NCBI RefSeq assembly: GCF_005144715.1
Contig: NZ_SWKR01000002.1
Span: 62,001-126,000, forward strand
Length of the DNA stretch: 64,000 bases
Direction: 5' to 3'
From: Sphingomonas baiyangensis
Lineage (GTDB): Bacteria > Pseudomonadota > Alphaproteobacteria > Sphingomonadales > Sphingomonadaceae
Shown: positions 55,782-63,899 of the stretch, piece after piece
Layout of the letters: each line of letters begins with the position of its first letter
How positions within the stretch are numbered: the first letter of the stretch is position 1
Position numbers and translations under genes: made by a program
Notes under the pieces: generated by a model
Told to the model about the DNA's origin: nothing
The model's database searches: none
The model's input: the letters and a program-made list of their open reading frames with translations, nothing else

Positions 55782-57095
55782 TCACACCGTATCGAGCGCC
55801 TGCGCGAAATCGGCGATCAGGTCGTCGGCATCCTCGACGCCGATCGAGATGCGCACCAGATTGTCGCTGATGCCGAGTGCCGCCTTGCGCTCGTCGGGCA
55901 CCGACAGATGCGTCATCGCCGCCGGCGCCGATGCGAGCGTCTCGGTGCCGCCAAGGCTGACCGCAAGCTTGGCGATCTTGAGCGCATCGAGGAACGCGAA
56001 CGCCTCGCGCTCGCCTCCCTTCAAGTAGAGCGAGAAGGTCGAGCCGGCGCCGGTGCAATGGCGGCGATAGATGTCGGCCTGGCGATCATCCTTGAGGAAG
56101 CCGAGATAGCCGATCCGCTCGACCTTGGGATGGTCGCGCAGGAAATCGCAGACCTTGGCGGCATTCTCGCCCGCGCGGCTCATGCGCAGTTCGAGCGTCT
56201 CGAGGCTGCGCAGCAGCATCCATGCGGTGTTGGGATCGCAGATCGTGCCCAGCGTGTTCCGGATCGCGCGGATCATGTCCATGTGCTTGCGCGAGCCGAG
56301 CACGCCGCCCGCCACCAGATCCGAATGGCCGCCGGCATATTTGGTGAGGCTGTAGACCACCAGATCGGCGCCGTGCTTCAGCGGCTGCTGCCACAAGGGG
56401 CCAAGAAAGGTGTTGTCGATCGCGATCGGCGGCGCATCCTCGCCGGTGCCGAACACCGCGTCGCGCGCGGCGGCGACGGCCTCGATATCCACCAGCACGT
56501 TGGTGGGATTGGCGGGGCTCTCCAGATAGACCAGCGGCACGCGCCCCTTGGCCTTGGCCTGCTCCATCACCGCCTCGATCTCGTCCTGCGTCGCGCCCGC
56601 GGGGAAATCGAGCCAATGGACGCCGAACTTGCCGAGCAGCCGCGCGATCATCGTCTCGGTCGCGGCATAGAGCGGCCCCGAATGGACGATCACGTCGCCC
56701 GGCTGGACGAAGGCGAGAAATAACGTCCCGATCGCCGACATGCCGCTCGAAAAGGTCAGCGCGTCTTCGGCATCCTCCCACACGCCCAGTCGATCCTCGA
56801 GAATCTCCTGATTGGGACCGTTGAAGCGCGAATAGACGAGGCCCTCGGCGCCGCCCGGCCGCTTGCCAGTGACGCCCTCGAAATGGCGCTTGCCCGCTGC
56901 CGCATTGGGAAACACGAAGGTCGAGGTGAGGAAAATGGGCGGCTTGAGCGACCCTTCCGACAGCACGGGATCGAAGCCGTGGCCCATCATCAATGTCGAG
57001 GGCTTCAACCGGCGATTGCCGATCGTCTCGATCGCCGGCTTGGGGTTACGCCGGGGGGTAGTGCCGGTGAGGTCGGCTTCGGTCTCGTCGGTCAC
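55782..57095 (-). CDS. Cystathionine gamma-synthase/methionine gamma-lyase family PLP enzyme
   Basis: This 437-aa fold-type I PLP enzyme of sulfur amino acid metabolism has VYSRFNGPNQEILEDRL, SSGMSAIGTLFLAFVQPGD, the substrate tyrosine in SGPLYAATE and DNTFLGPLWQQPL. The PLP lysine is in VVYSLTKYAGGHSDLVAG, and SLGGTETLASAPAAMTH is also conserved. The subfamily cannot be told apart reliably by eye; sphingomonad annotation usually says cystathionine gamma-synthase family. GTG start at 57095, with a 7-bp-arm palindrome directly upstream. Confidence 0.92.
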   Translation of the reverse strand: MTDETEADLTGTTPRRNPKPAIETIGNRRLKPSTLMMGHGFDPVLSEGSLKPPIFLTSTFVFPNAAAGKRHFEGVTGKRPGGAEGLVYSRFNGPNQEILEDRLGVWEDAEDALTFSSGMSAIGTLFLAFVQPGDVIVHSGPLYAATETMIARLLGKFGVHWLDFPAGATQDEIEAVMEQAKAKGRVPLVYLESPANPTNVLVDIEAVAAARDAVFGTGEDAPPIAIDNTFLGPLWQQPLKHGADLVVYSLTKYAGGHSDLVAGGVLGSRKHMDMIRAIRNTLGTICDPNTAWMLLRSLETLELRMSRAGENAAKVCDFLRDHPKVERIGYLGFLKDDRQADIYRRHCTGAGSTFSLYLKGGEREAFAFLDALKIAKLAVSLGGTETLASAPAAMTHLSVPDERKAALGISDNLVRISIGVEDADDLIADFAQALDTV

Positions 57096-57103
57096 TGCGC
57101 GCT

Positions 57104-57125
57104 CCTGGTAACGATTGATACCAGG
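57104..57125. promoter_or_regulatory. Palindrome upstream of the gamma-synthase-type gene
   Basis: CCTGGTA (57104-57110) and TACCAGG (57119-57125) form a perfect inverted repeat with an 8-nt AT-rich centre, ending 8 bp before the GTG start. It may be an operator or a hairpin hiding the ribosome site. No known riboswitch core was recognised around it. Confidence 0.4.
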
Positions 57126-57177
57126 GCCCTACACGAATGACGGCGAAACCGCCAAGGCCCGCATCCGTTGTCGTGCG

Positions 57178-57567
57178 ATGGCGCAAGAGGATGATGACGA
57201 GGACCGCAGCCGTAACGGGTTGGCGCAGGATCGCACCGATCTCGCCGAGGATCGCACCTCGCTCGCCAACGAACGCACCTTCAGCGGCTGGGCACGAACC
57301 GGGCTGGCGGCGGTGGGCATCGGCGTGGGGTTTCATGCGCTGATGCGCGAGCTCGAACCCGTATGGCTGCCGAAGTCGATCGCCACCCTGTTCGTGCTGC
57401 TCGGCATCTTCGTGGTCGTCATGGCCGAACGTCGCGCCTGTGCGATCAACGAGCGGCTGTCGTCGCACAATGTCCAGAGCCTGCCGCCGCTCAACATGCG
57501 TGTGATCGCGATCGCCGTGGTGATCGCCGCGTTCGCGATGATCGCGGGGATCTGGACGCTTTACTGA
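57178..57567 (+). CDS. DUF202 (YidH-family) membrane protein
   Basis: This 129-aa protein has the DUF202 N-terminus RTDLAEDRTSLANERTFSGWARTGLAAVGIGVGF, where the ERTF..W.RT motif is diagnostic. Three TM helices follow, the second with IATLFVLLGIFVVV and the third near the C-terminus. Function is unknown; VTC4 shares the domain. The ATG at 57178 is chosen because upstream codons show no similarity. Its stop overlaps the DUF1289 gene end by 7 bp (convergent). Confidence 0.88.
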   Translation: MAQEDDDEDRSRNGLAQDRTDLAEDRTSLANERTFSGWARTGLAAVGIGVGFHALMRELEPVWLPKSIATLFVLLGIFVVVMAERRACAINERLSSHNVQSLPPLNMRVIAIAVVIAAFAMIAGIWTLY

Positions 57568-57770
57568 TCGGCCAGCCGCGCCATGCGCGCAGGCAGCATT
57601 GCCATCACGGCATCGCGTTCGGCGGGCTGCATCGCCGTCCAGCGCGCGATCTCGTCGCCGGTGCGGCCGCAGCCTAGGCACCAGCCGCTCGCATCGTCGA
57701 GCGTGCACACGAGGATGCACGGGCTGACCATCTCGACGCGATCGACAAAGGCGATGATCGAATCGGTCAC
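57561..57770 (-). CDS. DUF1289 protein
   Basis: This 69-aa protein carries the DUF1289 core with four cysteines: SPCILVCTLDDASGWCLGCGRTGDEIARW. That is the C-x3-C...C-x2-C pattern of a small metal- or iron-sulfur-binding module, followed by a helix with W.....AERDAVM..LP.R. A GTG at 57770, 5 bp after the DEAD-box gene stop, is taken as the start; ATG 57731 gives a shorter form. It is probably co-transcribed with the helicase. Confidence 0.87.
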   Translation of the reverse strand: MTDSIIAFVDRVEMVSPCILVCTLDDASGWCLGCGRTGDEIARWTAMQPAERDAVMAMLPARMARLADQ

Positions 57771-57775
57771 GCGGT

Positions 57776-59209
57776 TCAGCGGCCGAGCGTCACGTCCAGA
57801 AACGCAGGCACCGGACCGTTCCAGCCGTCATCGGGACCGTCATCGCGATCGCGGCGCTGGTCGCGCCGGCCGCGTCCGCGATCCTGCTCGCGCTCGCGCT
57901 GCGGACGATCCTCGGCGAAGGGCGCGCGCGAGGCTGCCCTGGGTGCGGGGGCAGGGGCGGGCGCTTGGGCAACCGCCGGCGCGGCCTCGGCCGGTTCGGC
58001 GCGGTCGCGCGCCGGCTTCGCATCGCGCTTGCCACGCCCGCGCCGTGCGGGCTTCTCGTCGCCATCGCCAGTGTCGGCCGGGTTGGCGCTGCGGCCGGGC
58101 ACGCCGACGCGCTCGATCGTCTGGCCGGTCAGCTTCTCGATATTTTCGATATTCTCGGCGTCGTCGGGCGTGATGAGCGTGTAGGCAGTGCCCGTCGCGC
58201 CCGCGCGGCCGGTGCGGCCGATGCGATGGACATAATCGTCGGGGTGCCAGGGCGCGTCGAAATTGAAGACGTGGCTCACGCCCTTGATGTCGAGCCCGCG
58301 TGCCGCGACGTCGCTCGCGACGAGGATGTTGACGTCGCCGCGCTTGAACCGGTCGAGCTCGGCGATGCGCGCGGGCTGGTCCATGTCGCCATGGATTTCG
58401 CTCGACGCGAAGCCCGAGGCGCGCAGCGACTTGTTGAGCTCGCGCACCGTCGTCTTGCGGTTGCAGAAGATGATCGCGGTGCGCACGTCCTCCTCGCCCA
58501 GCAGCGCGCGCAGCGCCTCGCGCTTCTTGGCGGCGGCGACAGGGACGAGGCGCTGGGTGATGTTGACGTTGGTGGTGGCGGGCCGCGCCACCTCGATCAT
58601 CTTGGGGTTCGACAGAAACTTGTCGGCCAACTTCTTGATCGGCGGCGGCATCGTCGCCGAGAAGAGCAGCGTCTGGCGCTGCGCGGGCAGCTTGGTGCAG
58701 ATATTCTCGATATCGGGGATGAAGCCCATGTCGAGCATCCGGTCGGCCTCGTCGATCACCAGCATGTTGCAGCCGGTCAGCAGGATCTTGCCGCGCTCGT
58801 ACAGGTCCATCAGCCGGCCGGGCGTTGCGATCAGCACGTCGACGCCGCGTTCGAGCGCCTTGACCTGATCGCCCATCTGCACGCCGCCGATCAGCAGCGC
58901 CATCGAGAGCTTGTGATACTTGCCGTATTTCTCGAAATTCTCGGCGACCTGCGCGGCAAGCTCGCGCGTGGGCTCGAGGATGAGGCTGCGCGGCATCAGC
59001 GCACGCGCCCGGCCATGCGCCAGAATGTCGATCATCGGCAGCACGAAGCTGGCGGTCTTGCCGGTGCCCGTCTGCGCCACGCCGATGATGTCGCGCATCA
59101 TCAGCACGCTGGGGATCGCGCTCGCCTGGATCGGAGTCGGCTGGGTATATCCCGACTCGACGATCGCGCGCATCAGTTCGTCAGACAGGCCGAGATCGGC
59201 AAAGCTCAT
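57776..59209 (-). CDS. DEAD-box ATP-dependent RNA helicase (RhlE-like)
   Basis: This 477-aa SF2 helicase has the Q motif (MSFADLGLSDELMRAIVESGYTQPTPIQ), AQTGTGKT (I), PTRELAAQV (Ia), TPGRLMDL (Ib), VIDEADRMLDMGF (II), SATMP (III), ATDVAARGLDI (here ASDVAARGLDI, V) and HRIGRTGRAG (VI). The C-terminal 110 residues are disordered and rich in Arg, Ala and Pro, ending in an RGR/RDR-rich stretch likely to bind RNA. The ATG at 59209 begins the family N-terminus. Confidence 0.95.
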   Translation of the reverse strand: MSFADLGLSDELMRAIVESGYTQPTPIQASAIPSVLMMRDIIGVAQTGTGKTASFVLPMIDILAHGRARALMPRSLILEPTRELAAQVAENFEKYGKYHKLSMALLIGGVQMGDQVKALERGVDVLIATPGRLMDLYERGKILLTGCNMLVIDEADRMLDMGFIPDIENICTKLPAQRQTLLFSATMPPPIKKLADKFLSNPKMIEVARPATTNVNITQRLVPVAAAKKREALRALLGEEDVRTAIIFCNRKTTVRELNKSLRASGFASSEIHGDMDQPARIAELDRFKRGDVNILVASDVAARGLDIKGVSHVFNFDAPWHPDDYVHRIGRTGRAGATGTAYTLITPDDAENIENIEKLTGQTIERVGVPGRSANPADTGDGDEKPARRGRGKRDAKPARDRAEPAEAAPAVAQAPAPAPAPRAASRAPFAEDRPQREREQDRGRGRRDQRRDRDDGPDDGWNGPVPAFLDVTLGR

Positions 59210-59334
59210 GCAAATGTCCGGAAAGGGCGAAGGCACAACTGCGATCGCGGATGCCCGCCGGTCGCGGATTTGCCGCGAAAAGTCAAGCATGGCGTCACAC
59301 GCCCACCCGATCGCATCCTGCGAACACCAACGAG

Positions 59335-59369
59335 AAAAGCCCGCCGACCGGCTGGATCGACGGGCTTTT
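59335..59369 (-). terminator. Terminator hairpin after tRNA-Val
   Basis: AAAAGCCCG (59335-59343) pairs with CGGGCTTTT (59361-59369) around a 17-nt loop. On the minus strand it starts 3 bp past the tRNA 3' end and runs into TTTTCTC. The symmetric arms would also work in the plus direction. Confidence 0.75.
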
Positions 59370-59371
59370 CA

Positions 59372-59446
59372 TGGTGGGCGTGGCAAGGATTGAACTTGCG
59401 ACCCCTGCGATGTCAACACAGTGCTCTACCACTGAGCTACACGCCC
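59372..59446 (-). tRNA. tRNA-Val (GAC)
   Basis: A 75-nt cloverleaf on the minus strand: acceptor GGGCGTG/CACGCCC, D-loop AGTGGTA, anticodon loop TTGACAT (anticodon GAC), T-loop TTCAATC, encoded CCA at 59374-59372. A terminator follows at once, so it is a single-gene unit. Confidence 0.96.
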
Positions 59447-59501
59447 ACGGGGAGCGAGGCCATTAGCGGGCGAATCCGCACCGCGCAAGCGCCGTTCGCG
59501 C

Positions 59502-59882
59502 CTAATTGCTGCTCGGGACGCTTTCGAAGGCGAACATTCGATCGACCTCGAGCACGAGGTCGCGCAGATGGAAGGGTTTGGAGAGCACGCGCGCCTGCGG
59601 CATCGTCTTGCCCGCCTTCAGCGTGACGGCGGCGAAGCCGGTGATGAACATCACGCGCATGTCGGGGGCTATGTCGCCGGCGCGCTGCGCAAGCTCGATG
59701 CCGTCCATCTCGGGCATCACGATATCGGTGAGCAGCAGGTCAAAATGCTCGGTCTCGAGCAGCGGGACCGCGGCGGTGCCGCGATCGACCGCCGACACCG
59801 CATAGCCCGCACGCTCGAGCGCGCGCGTCAGATATTCGCGCATGACGGTATCGTCTTCGGCCAGTAGAATCCGGTGCATCAT
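59502..59882 (-). CDS. cpdR: CpdR-type single-domain response regulator
   Basis: This 126-aa receiver-only protein has the acidic pocket AEDD (9-11), phospho-acceptor D53 in LLTDIVMPEMDGIELA, T81 and K102 in VLSKPFHLRDLV. Segments VMFITGFAAV and SKPFHLR are characteristic of CpdR. In Caulobacter, unphosphorylated CpdR recruits ClpXP and its substrates (including CtrA) to the pole under control of the CckA-ChpT relay. It is followed divergently by an N-formylglutamate amidohydrolase gene, a neighbour also seen in other alphaproteobacteria. Confidence 0.92.
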   Translation of the reverse strand: MMHRILLAEDDTVMREYLTRALERAGYAVSAVDRGTAAVPLLETEHFDLLLTDIVMPEMDGIELAQRAGDIAPDMRVMFITGFAAVTLKAGKTMPQARVLSKPFHLRDLVLEVDRMFAFESVPSSN

Positions 59883-59986
59883 GTCCCCGCGTCGCGAAGC
59901 GTCTTGTATGCGGCAACGCCTTAAGATTTTCCAGCCGCACTTCGGCCTTGTTGTGCCGCGACCCGTCGCATTCTAGGGCAGGTGCG

Positions 59987-60853
59987 ATGACGAGCGAAGG
60001 CGCGCAGCACAGCTTCGACCGGTTCGGCCCGCTGGCGAAGCCGGCATCGCCGCTGGTGCTCTCGGTGCCGCATGCCGGCCGCGACTATCCGCCCGAGATG
60101 GCGCGAGCGCTGCGCGTGCCGCTAGCGGCGCTGCTGCCGCTCGAGGACCGGCATATCGATGTGGTGGCGCGCGCGGCGCATCGCGACGAGGCGATGCTGA
60201 TCGCGCGCCGGCCGCGTGCGTGGATCGACCTCAACCGCAGCGAGCAGGAGCGCGATCCGCTGGTCGAGGAGGGGCGCGCGCGAACTGCGCTGCCGATCGA
60301 ATCGGCCAAGCTGCGCAGCGGGCTAGGGCTGGTGCCGCGCCGTACGCCGGTAGCCGGCGACATCTGGCGTGCGAAGCTGAGCGGTCCCGAGGTCGAGGCG
60401 CGGATCGCGGGCGATCACCGGCCCTATCATGTCGCGATTGCCGATGCCCTGGCGGCGGCGCGCGCGTGGTTCGGGATCGCGGTGCTGATCGACATCCACT
60501 CGATGCCGGCGCTGGGCGGAGCCGATCCGGCGCAACTGGTGCTGGGCGACCGTTTCGGGCGCAGCGCGGCGACGCGGATCGTCGCGCCGCTGGCGCGTGC
60601 GGCACAGGATGCCGGGCTGCGCGTGGCGTTCAACGCGCCCTATGCCGGGGGGCATATCCTCGATCGGCATGCCGATCCCGCAGCGGGTATCCACGCCGTA
60701 CAGCTCGAATTCGACCGCACCCTGTATCTGGACGGAGCGACGCTGATGCCGAATGCCGGGGCGGCGGCACTGGCGGACACGCTGCGCACGATGCTCGATG
60801 CCGTGCGCGCCGAGGCGCTTTCGACCGCGACCATGCCGGCAGCCGCCGAATAG
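59987..60853 (+). CDS. N-formylglutamate amidohydrolase family protein
   Basis: This 288-aa hydrolase begins near FGPLAKPASPLVLSVPHAGRDYP. DRHIDVVARAA, RAWIDLNRSEQERDP, the IDIHSMP motif with metal-ligand residues, and FNAPYAGGHILDRHADPAAGIHAVQLEFDR follow. This is the HutG/N-formylglutamate deformylase-like family; several members are uncharacterised hydrolases, so substrate is uncertain. The ATG at 59987 is used over an in-frame upstream codon at 59948. Confidence 0.88.
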   Translation: MTSEGAQHSFDRFGPLAKPASPLVLSVPHAGRDYPPEMARALRVPLAALLPLEDRHIDVVARAAHRDEAMLIARRPRAWIDLNRSEQERDPLVEEGRARTALPIESAKLRSGLGLVPRRTPVAGDIWRAKLSGPEVEARIAGDHRPYHVAIADALAAARAWFGIAVLIDIHSMPALGGADPAQLVLGDRFGRSAATRIVAPLARAAQDAGLRVAFNAPYAGGHILDRHADPAAGIHAVQLEFDRTLYLDGATLMPNAGAAALADTLRTMLDAVRAEALSTATMPAAAE

Positions 60854-60861
60854 CCGCACAT

Positions 60862-60895
60862 AAAAAACCACCCCGTGCATCGCTGCACGAGGTGG
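60862..60895 (-). terminator. Rho-independent terminator of the candidate sRNA
   Basis: On the minus strand CCACC..GTGCA (60895-60884) pairs with TGCAC..GGTGG (60879-60868): 11 base pairs with one mismatch around a 4-nt loop, followed by six T residues (60867-60862). Confidence 0.88.
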
Positions 60896-60968
60896 CCAAG
60901 GTTCAGGGAGGAGACACGCCCGAAGGCGTGTCGCGCGATGCGGCGAAAGGGGGGACACCGAACCGCGC
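60862..60968 (-). ncRNA. Candidate trans-acting small RNA (about 107 nt)
   Basis: On the minus strand a sigma-70-like promoter (60975-61003) predicts a start near 60968. The RNA would contain a C-rich stretch GUGUCCCCCC (60958-60949) and a 7-bp hairpin ACACGCC-UUCG-GGCGUGU (60931-60914) with the superstable C(UUCG)G loop. The single-stranded anti-Shine-Dalgarno CUCCUCCCU (60913-60905) follows, and then the terminator at 60895-60862. The gap between the flanking protein genes holds no credible ORF. CUCCUCCC-exposing sRNAs that block ribosome sites are known in alphaproteobacteria. Exact ends are inferred. Confidence 0.65.
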
Positions 60969-60974
60969 ATCACC

Positions 60975-61003
60975 AATATAGGCAAGCGATCAGTTGCCAT
61001 CAA
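60975..61003 (-). promoter_or_regulatory. Sigma-70-type promoter of the candidate sRNA
   Basis: Minus strand -35 TTGATG (61003-60998), exactly 17 bp, then -10 TATATT (60980-60975). It lies downstream of the cytochrome b561 stop and faces no protein gene, only the hairpin-terminator unit. Confidence 0.65.
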
Positions 61004-61065
61004 GGACCGTTAATCGTCTTTTTCGCAACGGCTTGTCGCAGTCGGGGACAGCGGGGCTGGCCGAC

Positions 61066-61620
61066 TCAGCGCGGTGCCTCGAGGCCCGGCACCATCCGTG
61101 CCAGCGTATTGTCGCGCAGCAACAGATGATGCCGCAGTGCCGCCGCTACATGCAGCGCGATCAGCCCCGCGAGCAGCGTGCCCGCCGTGCCGTGCACCGC
61201 CGATGCAAGCTCGCCGGCACTGCGCGAAACCGGCAGGAAGGGAATGTCGAAGAGCCCGAACCAGTTGAGCGGGCGGCGCGTCTCGGCGCCCGACACGAGC
61301 ACCCAGCCGCCCAGCGGCACGCCGATCATCAGTACGTAGAAGGCGTAATGCGTGCCGCGTGCCGCCACGCGCTGCCAGCCGTTGAGCGTCGGCGCGAGCG
61401 GCGGCGGGCGGTGCGTCCAGCGCCAGACGAGTCGCGCGATGCTGAGCACCAGCACGGTGATGCCCACCGCCTTGTGCGTGGGCATGGCGGGGAAGTCGCC
61501 GAAGATCGCGTCGCCCGCCCAGACGAGCGCGAGATTGAACAGCACCAGCACCGCGATCGTCCAGTGAAAGGCTATCGCCCCCCGGCTGTACCGATCGGTA
61601 CGGACGATCGCGGTGCGCAT
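61066..61620 (-). CDS. Cytochrome b561-family protein
   Basis: This 184-aa membrane di-heme cytochrome has four TM helices with histidine ligands in AIAFHWTIA, MPTHKAVGI, AFYVLMIGVPLGGW and LHVAAALRHH. Such proteins pass electrons from quinol, for example to superoxide or to a periplasmic partner. The start MRTAIVRTDRYSRGAIAFHW is normal. It follows the sapC gene by 4 bp (same strand), so they are probably one transcript. Confidence 0.92.
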   Translation of the reverse strand: MRTAIVRTDRYSRGAIAFHWTIAVLVLFNLALVWAGDAIFGDFPAMPTHKAVGITVLVLSIARLVWRWTHRPPPLAPTLNGWQRVAARGTHYAFYVLMIGVPLGGWVLVSGAETRRPLNWFGLFDIPFLPVSRSAGELASAVHGTAGTLLAGLIALHVAAALRHHLLLRDNTLARMVPGLEAPR

Positions 61621-61624
61621 GGCG

Positions 61625-62404
61625 TCAGTTGAGCGCCGCGGAGGTGGGCTGCTGCGGCAGCTTGCCCTGGCGGACCTGCCGCGCGAACAGGTCGCGCATC
61701 AGGCTGAGCGAGAACAGGTGCGCATAGATGAGCGGCAGCATGCCGTTCTGCGACATCTTGCGCAGCTGGTCGCCGCGCAGATCGGCGAGCTTCTTCTCGT
61801 CGATCATCTGGAAGCCGCGATAGACGAATGCTTGGCCGCCTTCGGGCTGGATCGAGATCTCGCCGTCCATCAGCAGACCGGCTTCCTTCAGTTCGCGAAT
61901 GAACGCGCCGGTGCGCTGCCCGGCCTGCTCGAACTGCTCGGCGAAGTTCAGGATACCCTTGGTGACTTCGGTCGGCTCGCCATTCTCGAACAGCTTCTCG
62001 CCCTCGTCGAACGCGCCGATCGTGTCCGACGTGGGATCGAAGCACAAGGACAGATCCTCGCTGTCGGGGCGCAGTTTGGCAAGCATATAGGGGTAGCGGC
62101 GCACATAGGCGGGAATATAGGTCTCGTCCTCGATCAGCCCGCCTTCTTCGTTGATGAAGGTGTTGACGCCCTCGTTGAGCGCCATCAGCGCCAGCGGCAC
62201 GGGATCGTCGCCCACCGAGAACACGATCGGCATCCGGCGCTGCACCAGCGGAAACTCCTCGACCGTCAGCGGCACGGCGTGCTGCTTGGCGAGGAAGGGC
62301 GCGGTTGCGGCGGGACGCACGCGGAAATCGGCGTGCGTCTGGCTCGAAAGCGGCTCAAGGCGATTGTAGAAGAGCGGCAAGGACTGCGGCGCGGTGGCCA
62401 TCAT
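61625..62404 (-). CDS. SapC-family protein
   Basis: This 259-aa protein matches the SapC family of alphaproteobacteria throughout: LPLFYNRLEPLSS..H, FPLVQRRMPIVFS, PLALMALNEGVNTFI and IPAYVRRYPYMLA. Further on are LCFDP and GAFDEGEKLFENGEPTEV, then LLMDGEISI. A Campylobacter S-layer-linked protein gave the family its name, but the function here is unknown. No signal peptide is evident. ATG at 62404, with a second ATG at 62401. Confidence 0.9.
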   Translation of the reverse strand: MMATAPQSLPLFYNRLEPLSSQTHADFRVRPAATAPFLAKQHAVPLTVEEFPLVQRRMPIVFSVGDDPVPLALMALNEGVNTFINEEGGLIEDETYIPAYVRRYPYMLAKLRPDSEDLSLCFDPTSDTIGAFDEGEKLFENGEPTEVTKGILNFAEQFEQAGQRTGAFIRELKEAGLLMDGEISIQPEGGQAFVYRGFQMIDEKKLADLRGDQLRKMSQNGMLPLIYAHLFSLSLMRDLFARQVRQGKLPQQPTSAALN

Positions 62405-62450
62405 ATTCTCCTGACGGGATCAGAACGGTACAGCAAAAGCTTCGCGGGCT

Positions 62451-63899
62451 CTAGGTTGCGTCGCCTTCGGGTGCAAGCGACACGAGTTTGCCGGGATTGA
62501 AAAGACCCGCCGGATCGAACGCCGCCTTGATCGCGCGGAGTGCCGCGATGCGCGCGGGCGGCGCGGTGCGCAGCAGTTCGGCGCGCTTCATCTGGCCGAT
62601 GCCGTGTTCGGCGGCGATCGATCCGCCAGCGGCGATCACCAGATCGTGCACGAAGCGCGACGCGGCGGCACCGTCGCCGGCATACCAGGCCTCGGCATCG
62701 GCGATGCCTTTGGGCGCGCGGACGTGGAAATGCACGTTGCCGTCGCCCAGATGGCCGAAGCCGCCGGCATGCGTGCCGGGAAAGCGCGCCTCGACCGCGG
62801 CGGCGGCCTCGGTGAGGAAGCGCGGCATCGCGGGGACGGGCACCGAAATGTCGTGCTGCATGGCGGGGCCGGCGGCGCGTTCGGCGGCCGACAGGCTGTC
62901 GCGCAGCCGCCAGAACGCCTCGGCCTGCGCCTCGCTCGCGGCGAGCACGGCATCCTCGACCAGCCCCGCCTCGATCGCGGTGGCGAGCACGCGCTCAATC
63001 AGCGCGGCGGGATCGGCTGTGGCATCGCCGCTCGCCGCCTCGACGAGCACGTGCCAGCGGTGCGTGCCGGCCAGCGGCGCGCGTGCATCGGGGAGGTGGG
63101 CGACGGCGCGGGCCAGTGTGTCGCCGGGGATCAGCTCGAAGCTCTCGACCATGTCGCTCGCCGCCTCGAAGCGACGCAGCAGATCGAGCGCCGCGTCGGG
63201 CGAGGCGAGGCCCGCCCAGCCGACCGCGCGCACCGCGATGCGCGGCGCCAGCCGCAATGCCGCCCCCGTCACAAGGCCGAGCGTACCCTCGGCGCCGATC
63301 AGCAGCTGATCGAGATCGTAGCCGCGCGTATCCTTCTTGAGCGCGGCGAGCCCGTCATGCACCGAACCGTCGGGCAGCACCGCCTCGACGCCGGCGACGA
63401 GCCGCCGCATCGTGCCGTGGCGCAGCACCTGCGTGCCGCCGGCATTGGTCGAGACGAGCCCGCCGATCGTCGCCGATCCGCGCGCGCCGAGCGTCAGCGG
63501 AAAGCGCATGCCTGCCGTATCAGCCGCTTCGTGCAACTCGGCAAGGATCACGCCAGCATCGGCGATCGCGAGGCCGGCTGCGGCATCGATCCGGCGGATC
63601 GTCCGCATTCGGCGCATCGACACGATGAGCGCGCTGCCGTCGGCCGGCGGCGTGGCGCCGCCCACCATCGAGGTGTTGCCGCCCTGCGGCACCAGCGGCA
63701 CGCCGTGCTCGCGCGCGAGCATCACGATGCGCGCGGCTTCATGTGTGGTGGCGGGCGACAGGATCGCGGGCGCCGCGCCGTGATAGCGGCCGCGCCAGTC
63801 GACCAGCCACGGCGCGATGTCGTCGGCGTCGGTGACGACGGCGCGCGGCCCCAGTTGCTCGGCAATGGTGGCGATCAGCGTCGACTGGGCTGGCGTCAT
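62451..63899 (-). CDS. FAD-linked D-2-hydroxy acid dehydrogenase (GlcD/D2HGDH-like)
   Basis: This 482-aa VAO/PCMH-type flavoprotein has the FAD-binding PCMH domain (VPLVPQGGNTSMVGGATP, TLGARGSATIGGLVSTNAGGTQVLRHG) and the C-terminal FAD-linked oxidase domain. That domain ends SIAAEHGIGQMKRAELL and includes GFGHLGDGNVHFHV with metal-ligand histidines. Likely substrates are D-2-hydroxyglutarate, D-lactate or glycolate; they cannot be separated by eye. The ATG at 63899 fits family length; 63944 is an alternative. Confidence 0.92.
   Translation of the reverse strand: MTPAQSTLIATIAEQLGPRAVVTDADDIAPWLVDWRGRYHGAAPAILSPATTHEAARIVMLAREHGVPLVPQGGNTSMVGGATPPADGSALIVSMRRMRTIRRIDAAAGLAIADAGVILAELHEAADTAGMRFPLTLGARGSATIGGLVSTNAGGTQVLRHGTMRRLVAGVEAVLPDGSVHDGLAALKKDTRGYDLDQLLIGAEGTLGLVTGAALRLAPRIAVRAVGWAGLASPDAALDLLRRFEAASDMVESFELIPGDTLARAVAHLPDARAPLAGTHRWHVLVEAASGDATADPAALIERVLATAIEAGLVEDAVLAASEAQAEAFWRLRDSLSAAERAAGPAMQHDISVPVPAMPRFLTEAAAAVEARFPGTHAGGFGHLGDGNVHFHVRAPKGIADAEAWYAGDGAAASRFVHDLVIAAGGSIAAEHGIGQMKRAELLRTAPPARIAALRAIKAAFDPAGLFNPGKLVSLAPEGDAT

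Noticed and set aside
59335..59369. Attachment-site repeat next to tRNA-Val
   Set aside because: The symmetric arms with flanking A/T runs are fully explained as a terminator hairpin; no second copy or integrase is present.
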